Assembly (NCBI GenBank): GCA_009843725.1
Contig: VYCX01000052.1
Span: 1-8,951 of the forward strand
Direction: 5' to 3'
From: Boseongicola sp. SB0675_bin_26
Lineage (GTDB): Bacteria; Pseudomonadota; Alphaproteobacteria; Rhodobacterales; Rhodobacteraceae
Length of the DNA: 8,951 bases
The translations under genes and the position numbers were made by a program. Positions 1 to 5,389 of the stretch are shown piece after piece (the first letter of the stretch is position 1; each line of letters starts with the position of its first letter). The notes beneath the pieces were generated by a model that saw only the letters and a program-made list of their open reading frames with translations, had not been told where the DNA came from and did no database searches.

Positions 1-650
1 GCCAGCCGGTCTGCGTTGATCAAATGGCGGGTCTGGTCTGTTAGCGGGACGTGCAGGCTGATCACGTCCGCCTGCTCCATGACGTCGTCCAAACTGGCCG
101 CCTGAATGCCCTGCCATGCGGGGTGCTCACGCGGGAGCATCGGGTCGAAGGCCATGACCTGCATGCCCAGCGCCTGCGCAAGTCGCGCGGTCTCTTGCCC
201 GTTGGCGCCAAAACCGATCAGCCCCAGCCGCCGCCCCGACGCCTCGCGCCCCGAGCAATCTGCGCGCGGCCAATCGCCGACCAACATGCGCGCATTGGCC
301 TGATAGGCGCCCCTGAGCAAAGCCAGCGCATTCGTGACCACGTATTCGGCCACCGACAGAGCATTGGCGCCGATGGCCGGGATCACCTCGACGCCCAGCG
401 CCTTGCAGGCGTCAAGGTCGATGTTGTCGAGCCCCACGCCCAGCCGTCCGACCACTCTCAGCCTGGATGCCGCGTCCAGCAGCGCGGCGGTGACCTGGGT
501 GCGATTGCGCACGATCAGCGCCTGGACACCGTCCACTCGGGAGGCCAGCTCCTCGGGCCGGTCTGCCAACTGAGGGGCATAGCTGGTTGGACGCGCCGCT
601 TTCAGCCGCTCCACCGCCGCTTCATCCATGAACTCGGTGATCAGGATCAT
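1..650 (-). CDS. D-2-hydroxyacid dehydrogenase, candidate (S)-sulfolactate dehydrogenase (3' end cut by window edge)
   Basis: NAD-dependent oxidation of a 2-hydroxyacid in the cytoplasm; in this context probably sulfolactate to sulfopyruvate. About 216 codons are visible, from ATG at 650 to the left edge; the family is usually 310-330 residues, so the catalytic Arg/Glu/His part lies outside. Visible: N-terminal ILITEFMDEAAVERL, the substrate-loop segment VRNRT (residues 47-51), GRLGVGLDNID (68-78) typical of the phosphoglycerate dehydrogenase group, the Rossmann glycines G146-F-G-A-N-G151, and acidic D169 at the end of the second strand, which predicts NAD over NADP. The segment ADVISLHVPLT near the edge is also typical. 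The start overlaps the stop of the aldehyde dehydrogenase gene (ATGA, 647-650), implying translational coupling. I recall the SEFMDEAAV-type N-terminus in the SlcC sulfolactate dehydrogenase group, but other hydroxyacid dehydrogenases share it, so the substrate is inferred from neighbours. Family call is firm; SlcC assignment is moderate. Confidence 0.88.
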   Translation of the reverse strand, partial: MILITEFMDEAAVERLKAARPTSYAPQLADRPEELASRVDGVQALIVRNRTQVTAALLDAASRLRVVGRLGVGLDNIDLDACKALGVEVIPAIGANALSVAEYVVTNALALLRGAYQANARMLVGDWPRADCSGREASGRRLGLIGFGANGQETARLAQALGMQVMAFDPMLPREHPAWQGIQAASLDDVMEQADVISLHVPLTDQTRHLINADRL

Positions 651-2101
651 GCGGTGAGCCCGGCGACGCACATGTACTTGGTTTCGAGATAGTCGTCGAG
701 ACCCTGGCTTCCGCCTTCCTTGCCCATGCCGCTTTGCTTCAACCCGCCGAACGGTGCCTCGACGGTGGTGATCAACCCGGCATTGATGCCGATCAGGCCG
801 TAGTCCAGCCCTTCGTTCAACCGGAATGCACGGCCAAGATCGCGCGTGTACGCATATGCGGCGAGTCCGTATTCGGTGGCGTTGGCGGCCGCCATGGCCT
901 CTTCCTCGTTGTCGAACCGGAACACGGCCGCGAGCGGTCCGAAGATCTCTTCGGTGGCAAAGCGCATGTCCTGCGTTGCGTTGGCAATCGTCGTCGGCTC
1001 GAAAAACGTGCCGCCGATGCCATGGCGTCGCCCGCCCTGGATGATGGCGCCGCCTTTCCCGGTGGCGTCGGCAATCAGCTCTTCAACCTTCCGGACCGCG
1101 GCTTCGTCGATCAGGGGGCCCTGCGTGACGCCCTCATCGACACCGTTGCCCACGACAAGGGCGGCCGTCGCGGCTTTCAGCTTGGAGACAAAGGCATCGT
1201 ACACGCCAGCCTGCACGTAGAACCGGTTGGTGCAGACGCATGTCTGTCCCGCGTTGCGGTACTTGGCAATCATCGCACCCTCGACAGCCGCGTCGAGGTC
1301 GGCGTCGTCAAACACCAGGAAGGGCGCGTTGCCGCCGAGTTCCATCGACACTTTCTTCACCGTGTCGGCCGACTGCCGGATGAGTATCCTGCCAACCTCG
1401 GTCGAGCCGGTGAAGGTGACCTTGCGCACCGTCGGGCTGTCCATGATCGCCCCGCCAATGGCGCGGGCGGAACCGGTCAGGACATTCACCACGCCATCGG
1501 GAAAGCCCACGTCCTGACACAGCTTGCCCCAGGCCAGGCCGGAATACGGGGTCGCGGTAGCCGGCTTGGCCACGATCGTGCAGCCCGCAGCCAGCGCAGG
1601 CCCGAGTTTGCGGGCGAGCATGGAAGACGGGAAATTCCACGGGGTAATTGCACCGACGACGCCCACGGGATGGCGCGTCACCAGAAGCTGCCGGTCACGC
1701 GTTGGCGACGGCACGATCTCGCCCTTGGCACGCCGGATCTCCTCGGCGAACCAGCGGATGTAGGCTGCGCCAATCGAAATCTCGCCCCGTGCCTCGGGCA
1801 AGGGCTTGCCCTGTTCCGAGGTCAGCAGGAGCGCAAGCGCCTCCTGATTGTCCATCAACGCGTCATGCAGGTCTTGAAGCAAACGCACGCGCTGCGAAAG
1901 ATCGCTTCGGGAATAGCTGTCGAATGCCCTTGCCGCGGCCTCGATCGCGCGACCTGTTTCTTCGGCGCCGCAATTCGGCACGGTTCCGATGACCTCGCCC
2001 GTCGCGGGGTTCGTCACGTCGATCTCTGAACCGCCTTCGGCACCGGTCCAGGCCCCGTCGATCAAGTTGGCCTCAAGCAGCAAGCCGTTGAATTCGCTCA
2101 T
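647..2101 (-). CDS. NAD(P)-dependent aldehyde dehydrogenase, SSADH/GabD type; candidate sulfolactaldehyde dehydrogenase
   Basis: A 484-residue aldehyde dehydrogenase, normal length for the succinate-semialdehyde dehydrogenase group. It oxidises an aldehyde to its acid in the cytoplasm. Visible: TPWNFP with oxyanion N156, cofactor-site K179 in VAKPATATP, FTGSTEVG (230-237), general base E254 in MELGGNAP, catalytic C288 in NAGQTCVC, and E385 in EEIFGPL. R282, six residues before the catalytic Cys, matches an anion-binding Arg of SSADH enzymes, and C290 gives the C-x-C pair that acts as a redox switch in some SSADHs; both point to a substrate with an acidic tail (carboxylate or sulfonate). The start at 2101 is set by AAGGAAG four bases upstream and by the usual N-terminus; the frame stays open further upstream to 2518 but looks non-coding there. 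It lies between a sugar isomerase and a hydroxyacid dehydrogenase, so sulfolactaldehyde is the favoured substrate; succinate semialdehyde is the main alternative. Confidence 0.93.
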   Translation of the reverse strand: MSEFNGLLLEANLIDGAWTGAEGGSEIDVTNPATGEVIGTVPNCGAEETGRAIEAAARAFDSYSRSDLSQRVRLLQDLHDALMDNQEALALLLTSEQGKPLPEARGEISIGAAYIRWFAEEIRRAKGEIVPSPTRDRQLLVTRHPVGVVGAITPWNFPSSMLARKLGPALAAGCTIVAKPATATPYSGLAWGKLCQDVGFPDGVVNVLTGSARAIGGAIMDSPTVRKVTFTGSTEVGRILIRQSADTVKKVSMELGGNAPFLVFDDADLDAAVEGAMIAKYRNAGQTCVCTNRFYVQAGVYDAFVSKLKAATAALVVGNGVDEGVTQGPLIDEAAVRKVEELIADATGKGGAIIQGGRRHGIGGTFFEPTTIANATQDMRFATEEIFGPLAAVFRFDNEEEAMAAANATEYGLAAYAYTRDLGRAFRLNEGLDYGLIGINAGLITTVEAPFGGLKQSGMGKEGGSQGLDDYLETKYMCVAGLTA

Positions 2102-2112
2102 GTCGCTTCCTT
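2102..2112 (-). promoter_or_regulatory. Ribosome binding site of the aldehyde dehydrogenase
   Basis: Read on the minus strand, AAGGAAG (2106-2112) ends four bases before the ATG at 2101; the AGGA core is six bases from it. This supports the 484-residue start over the longer open frame. The T-rich stretch GAAATTTTTTC just upstream leaves the site poorly structured. Confidence 0.6.
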
Positions 2113-2144
2113 TGAAAAAATTTCCCGTGCTGGCGACAGGTCTT

Positions 2145-2168
2145 GCCTGGGCGCAGTATCGCCCGGGC
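2145..2168 (-). other. Intercistronic stem-loop between isomerase and aldehyde dehydrogenase
   Basis: Inverted repeat GCCTGGGCG (2145-2153) and CGCCCGGGC (2160-2168) with a 6-base loop. In the minus-strand transcript it forms nine positions with one C-A mismatch. It lies about 44 bases before the downstream start codon. The nearest T-run is roughly 20 bases beyond the stem, so it does not fit a standard intrinsic terminator. An RNA-processing or stabilising hairpin is possible. The rest of the 220-base gap holds only the in-frame stretch after the isomerase stop, reported separately. Confidence 0.4.
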
Positions 2169-2321
2169 AAGATCCCGGCAGCGGTTTGTGTCGGGCCAGA
2201 TCTACGGCTCGAGCGCGATGCCTTCAAGTGCGCACGTCGGCTGGCCGCGAACCACCGGCAGATCAATGTCGATCCAGGCGCCGCCATGCCCGAACCACTC
2301 GGACTGTTTCCCTTGCCAATG

Positions 2322-3704
2322 TCAGAGCTCCAGGAGCGGCAGGCCCATGGCCCCGGCCACGCCGCGCAACATTGCGCGGTGATCGCCATAAGCCAGCGCC
2401 ATATGGTGTTCGAGCCTTGAGGCGATGACATCATCCAGCACCGCGCCAGCCTCACGCTCGAACCGCACCACACCGGAAGTGCCTGTAAACGCCATCGGGC
2501 GGCGCAGCATCTCGCCACATGCCAGCACCATATGCGGACGGCCCTTCGCCTGACTGATCCGCAGAAAGGTCACAGGGCCGGGCTTGAGCGTGAATTGAAG
2601 GAGCAGCGGCCGCTTTCGGTTGGTGTGGATGGTTGCTTCGGCCGGACCCTCCGGATCGCGCATGGAGAGCGGTGCCTGGCCGCAATGCCAGACCACGCCG
2701 GTATTGTCGCGAACGTCCATGTCGACCAGATCGGTCAGGAACACGGGCGCTTGCGCCGCCTGCAAAAGGATCAATTGGGTCAGCGCACCGTAGACATCGG
2801 CTTCGCAGGCGCAGGGCACGCGGGCCATGCCCAGCATTGCCGCTGGCCCGCAGACCGCGCCGCCATATTCCGTGAAGGTCTCGGGCCAGCACCGGATGGC
2901 AAAGGCGTCATAGCGCCCCGTGCCACGCAAATCGTCCAGCCCGGCCTTCAGCCGCAGCGAACGGTCGAGTTCGTCCTGGTCCACGTCGTCCAGCCCGTCC
3001 ACCTGCCCGGCCACTTCGGCACGCAGGGCGCCGGCGGTCTCGGATGTGGCTGCACGGGCTGCGGAAAACAGGTCGTCGAGGTCCATCGCATCAACCTCGA
3101 CGCCAGCCAGAGCCTTGAGCGAGCCCGGGTCGTAGGCACAGGTGTCGAACCCGACGGGATGTTCGCCGATCCGCGCGATGCGTCTCCCCCGAATCGCCCT
3201 TGCAATGGCTTCGCCTTCCCGCGTTGCCGCAGGCACGGCACCCAGAGGCAGATCTCTTGCCGGACGCGCACCACGAAACAGCGCAGTCAAGTCTTCACCG
3301 ACTTCTCCCGCGGGATCGGCAAAGAGCCAGCCGAAATCCCGGTCGATCAGCCCCAGCGCATGGGCCGCAAGGTTCAGCCCGCATAACGAATTGAGCCTGA
3401 GTCGCCCGCCGCTGCGCGGCTCGGGGATGGCCCAGATCGACAATGGCTGATCAAATTCTGCGCCGATCGCCACGGTCATCGAGGCATCGGCAAAAGTCAC
3501 CTGAAGGATCAGCACCTGATCCACACCGGCCGCCTGCAGTTCGGTCATGCCCGCACGCGTGGCACCTTCGTCAAACAGCAACTCTCGGGGTCCAATGATC
3601 TCGTGCCTCGTTGCATCCAGCGCTGACAGCATCGCAGCGAGGTTGTCTTCGGCAAAGGGAACGTCGAATGTCGGTCGGCCAAGCGGGAGTATGCCGAGCT
3701 TCAT
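2322..3704 (-). CDS. Sugar isomerase, L-fucose isomerase-like family; candidate sulfoquinovose isomerase (SqvD-type)
   Basis: A 460-residue protein of the L-fucose/arabinose isomerase-like fold (COG2407-type), expected to interconvert an aldose and a ketose with a divalent metal in the cytoplasm. Visible family blocks: RCWPETFTEYGGAVCGPAAM (271-290), PCACEADVYGA (297-307), FLTDLVDMD (322-330), DNTGVVWHCGQAP (333-345), and a C-terminal LEHHMALAYGDH (431-442). E301 and D325 are 24 residues apart, the same spacing as the metal ligands E337 and D361 of E. coli FucI; H433 or H434 is the candidate third ligand. It is shorter than FucI (591), as usual in this subfamily. The start at 3704 is chosen because GGAGG (3710-3714) lies five bases upstream; ATGs further upstream would place this site inside the gene. 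The YihV-like kinase immediately upstream points to sulfoquinovose to sulfofructose. I recall this fold replacing YihS in some sulfoglycolysis pathways. The family is firm, the substrate inferred. Confidence 0.85.
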   Translation of the reverse strand: MKLGILPLGRPTFDVPFAEDNLAAMLSALDATRHEIIGPRELLFDEGATRAGMTELQAAGVDQVLILQVTFADASMTVAIGAEFDQPLSIWAIPEPRSGGRLRLNSLCGLNLAAHALGLIDRDFGWLFADPAGEVGEDLTALFRGARPARDLPLGAVPAATREGEAIARAIRGRRIARIGEHPVGFDTCAYDPGSLKALAGVEVDAMDLDDLFSAARAATSETAGALRAEVAGQVDGLDDVDQDELDRSLRLKAGLDDLRGTGRYDAFAIRCWPETFTEYGGAVCGPAAMLGMARVPCACEADVYGALTQLILLQAAQAPVFLTDLVDMDVRDNTGVVWHCGQAPLSMRDPEGPAEATIHTNRKRPLLLQFTLKPGPVTFLRISQAKGRPHMVLACGEMLRRPMAFTGTSGVVRFEREAGAVLDDVIASRLEHHMALAYGDHRAMLRGVAGAMGLPLLEL

Positions 3705-3714
3705 CTCAGCCTCC
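3705..3714 (-). promoter_or_regulatory. Ribosome binding site of the isomerase
   Basis: On the minus strand GGAGG (3710-3714) is followed by CTGAG and the ATG at 3704. It is the clearest ribosome binding site in the catabolic set and decides the isomerase start. Confidence 0.7.
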
Positions 3715-3775
3715 ATGACCCGCGCAGGCATGGGGCCTGCACAACGCCGTGACGAGCCGCGGCCGGCCTCTTGAT

Positions 3776-3795
3776 CGGCGGGCGCCCGCCCGCCG
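3776..3795 (-). other. Strong GC hairpin between kinase and isomerase
   Basis: Perfect 8-base inverted repeat CGGCGGGC (3776-3783) and GCCCGCCG (3788-3795) with a 4-base loop. It sits in the 163-base gap between the kinase stop and the isomerase start. No T-run follows in the direction of transcription, so a rho-independent terminator is not supported; an mRNA processing or stability element is a reasonable alternative. A second, weaker repeat (GCGGCG 3830-3835, CGCCGC 3843-3848) lies about 20 bases after the kinase stop. Confidence 0.45.
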
Positions 3796-3867
3796 CCGTC
3801 ACTGAGAAAATGACGCTTTCGTCGGCCATGCGGCGCAGGCCGCGCCGCTTGTCATGGACCAAGCCCG

Positions 3868-4752
3868 TCACGTGCTCTCCTCCAGAAATCGTTCCAGCGC
3901 TTCGCGGTCGGGGCAGCCCTTGCGGCCTCCGAATTCAGTGCATTTCAGTGCAGCCGCCGCGTTGGCAAACCACGTCGCATGACCTTCGTCCGATGCTTCC
4001 GCAAGGGCGAGCGCGAAGGCTCCGTGCCAGATGTCGCCCGCGCCGAGCGTGTCCTTGGTCTCCACAGGGAAGGCAGGCGTGTGCTTCATCCCGTCAGCGT
4101 CCACATGGAACGTCCCGTTCTCACCGTCAGTGACCGAGACCCAGCCCGGCAGGCGCTCGTCAGCGGCATGCAATGCCGCCTCGATCTTCCGGTCGCCGGC
4201 AAAGGACTGGAGCCCGTCGCGCGAAAAGGCGACGTGACTTGCCCGCGCGAGGACGGCTTCCTCGGCCGGAGCTTCGGCGTCCACGATGCCCGGCACTTCC
4301 CAGGCGCGCGCAAGCTCAAGCGCACGAATCGCGCCTGCGGGCCAGCGGGAATCAACCAATACGGCGTCAGGCTTGGGGGCGCTTTCCAGCCAATCCGGCT
4401 CCTCGGGCAAACCGCTGCCGCGGAAGTTCACGATCTGCCGTTCACCTGCCTGATCCACATAGACTGAACTGAACGAGGACTTGGCGCGGGGCGCGCGGTT
4501 CACCAGCGTCGTATCGACGCCTTCGGATCCAAGATCCGACAGGATCAGGTCACCGAGAGCGTCGTCCCCCAACCGTGCGCACAACAGGGCATTGCCTCCA
4601 AGTCGCGCTATGGCAACCGCCGCGTTGGCGGCACAACCGCCCCCGACGCATTCTGCCGCATCCGCGCGGTACTTGGCGGCACGCCGGGGCAGCGCATCCA
4701 TTGCGAAGACGAAATCCACGACCGCCACGCCTACGACGAGAATTTCACTCAC
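3868..4752 (-). CDS. yihV: PfkB-family kinase, YihV-like 6-deoxy-6-sulfofructose kinase
   Basis: A 294-residue ribokinase/PfkB-family sugar kinase that should phosphorylate sulfofructose with ATP in the cytoplasm, the committed step of Embden-Meyerhof-type sulfoglycolysis. Visible: the N-terminal strand ILVVGVAVVDFVF, VGGGCAANAAVAIARLGG (36-53), LGDDALG (61-67), AKSSFSSVYVD (90-100), GERQIVNF (103-110), VDSRW (133-137), and the catalytic DTLGAGD (234-240) with base D240 and anion hole G237-G239, followed by ALKCTEFGGRKGCPD. The whole chain aligns with E. coli YihV (298 residues) as I remember it. K27, N109 and R136 match K27, N109 and R138, which I recall as the sulfonate contacts. The GTG at 4752 gives exactly the YihV N-terminal length, but no clear ribosome binding site precedes it; GTGs at 4794 and 4797 are alternatives, and the one at 4794 would overlap the stop of the transposase relic (GTGA). 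Other PfkB substrates cannot be excluded, but the sulfonate residues argue against them. Confidence 0.88.
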   Translation of the reverse strand: MSEILVVGVAVVDFVFAMDALPRRAAKYRADAAECVGGGCAANAAVAIARLGGNALLCARLGDDALGDLILSDLGSEGVDTTLVNRAPRAKSSFSSVYVDQAGERQIVNFRGSGLPEEPDWLESAPKPDAVLVDSRWPAGAIRALELARAWEVPGIVDAEAPAEEAVLARASHVAFSRDGLQSFAGDRKIEAALHAADERLPGWVSVTDGENGTFHVDADGMKHTPAFPVETKDTLGAGDIWHGAFALALAEASDEGHATWFANAAAALKCTEFGGRKGCPDREALERFLEEST

Positions 4753-4790
4753 AGGACGCCACAACGACTTTCCGACTTGGCCGTGACTGT

Positions 4791-5012
4791 TCACCACTTC
4801 TCAGGGGCGGACTGGGCATTGTGCAGCCCTATCACCTTGGCGGCCATTCCAGCAAGCGCGATATTGATGCCGGGGAGAGCGTCTTGTCCGAGTGCCCTCA
4901 CCGCGCTGAGGCAGCCTGAAATCCAGCACCGGGCCTCGGCGCGCTTCCGGGTGCGGAAGCATCCGGACACGTGCATCTTGACCTCTTTGCCAACGATCCC
5001 GCGGGCCGCAGC
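4791..5012 (-). pseudogene. Decayed C-terminal fragment of an IS66-family transposase
   Basis: In one frame from about 5012 to a TGA at 4791-4793 the translation contains AARGIVGKEVKMHVSGCFRT, then AEARCWIS and INIALAG. These line up residue by residue with the C-terminal part of IS66-type transposases as I remember it (the A-E-R-x-I ... V-SGCFRT ... AEA-CRIS-YL ... IALAG pattern). The catalytic Glu of the usual A-E-R motif is Ala here, and upstream of about 5012 the frame loses any resemblance, so this is a dead fragment. No terminal inverted repeat was found. An ATG at 4976 could still make a 61-residue peptide, for which I see no role. Its stop lies immediately upstream of the kinase, so the insertion or its decay reshaped that gene's 5' region. 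Confidence 0.55.
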
Positions 5013-5095
5013 CGGACCTGCAGTGCGGCTTCCGCGCGGCGGCGTGCGGCGACGCCCTGATCATCGCCCAAGATCATGAAAGGAGGCAGCGACCG

Positions 5096-5284
5096 ATGGC
5101 CGGAACGGCCCGTCACCGGCACGAAAGCGGGGAACCCCTGATCCGGCAGTCAGAAAGGATGCCGGGACGCATCTCCTGGCGGCCCGGCTCGCTCTCCGGT
5201 TGCCAAACACGTGATTGCCGAACCGGACGCACTCTCTTTCCAATTCCTGACAAGTGCTGTAAGGGCCGCGCATCTGAGACGTGA
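5096..5284 (+). CDS. Doubtful small hypothetical protein, 62 residues
   Basis: ATG at 5096 preceded by AGGAGG (5081-5086) at nine bases, the best-looking ribosome binding site of this gap. The predicted peptide is basic and has a Cys cluster (CQTRDC, then KCC near the C-terminus), without signal peptide or membrane segment. I recognise no family. Codon choice is mixed, with AGG, CGA and ACA among the codons, unlike the strong GC3 bias of pnp, so the frame may be chance. It ends 105 bases before pnp on the same strand and could be a leader peptide or simply leader sequence. Confidence 0.2.
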   Translation: MAGTARHRHESGEPLIRQSERMPGRISWRPGSLSGCQTRDCRTGRTLFPIPDKCCKGRASET

Positions 5285-5389
5285 CGCTCTGACCCCGGCG
5301 TGATGCTTGAGGATTGGGGTCGGCGGCAATGGGGCCGCCATTTCAACGGGACAGGAGGAGGGCCTCCTGATCTCACACAGGATACCAAA
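5285..5389 (+). promoter_or_regulatory. pnp leader with three inverted repeats
   Basis: This stretch contains GACCCC/GGGGTC (5291-5296 and 5316-5321), GGCGGC/GCCGCC (5322-5327 and 5334-5339, 6-base loop) and CAGGAGG/CCTCCTG (5352-5358 and 5363-5369, 4-base loop). The pnp ribosome binding site AGGA (5379-5382) follows, seven bases before the ATG. In enteric bacteria a leader stem cut by RNase III underlies pnp autoregulation; whether these hairpins do the same is inference. I see no convincing -35/-10 pair upstream. Confidence 0.4.

Noticed and set aside
734..2029. A 431-codon open frame on the plus strand opposite the aldehyde dehydrogenase
   Set aside because: It is the antisense shadow of a GC-rich gene with complete catalytic motifs; its translation is His/Arg/Gly-rich and has no recognisable domain.
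2102..2518. N-terminal extension of the aldehyde dehydrogenase frame up to 2518
   Set aside because: The extension runs into the isomerase gene in another frame, has a Trp/Cys/Arg-rich non-coding look, and the ATG at 2101 has a good ribosome binding site and family-typical N-terminus.
3701..3829. A 42-codon minus-strand frame whose stop overlaps the isomerase start as ATGA
   Set aside because: There is no ribosome binding site, the translation is Pro/Arg/Ala-rich without family resemblance, and it spans the GC hairpin; probably chance.
4898..5122. A 74-codon minus-strand frame overlapping the transposase relic in another frame
   Set aside because: The recognisable transposase-like residues are in a different frame for most of its length; the N-terminal part resembles nothing I know, although a frameshift in the dead element cannot be excluded.
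5210..5275. Possible pnp promoter (CTGACA at 5246-5251 with a hexamer 17 bases on)
   Set aside because: The downstream hexamer GCATCT is too far from any -10 consensus to call a promoter from sequence alone.
5300..5389. In-frame 30-codon extension of pnp upstream of 5390
   Set aside because: PNPase proteins start at MFN-x-K-like residues; the extension covers the leader hairpins and lacks a ribosome binding site.
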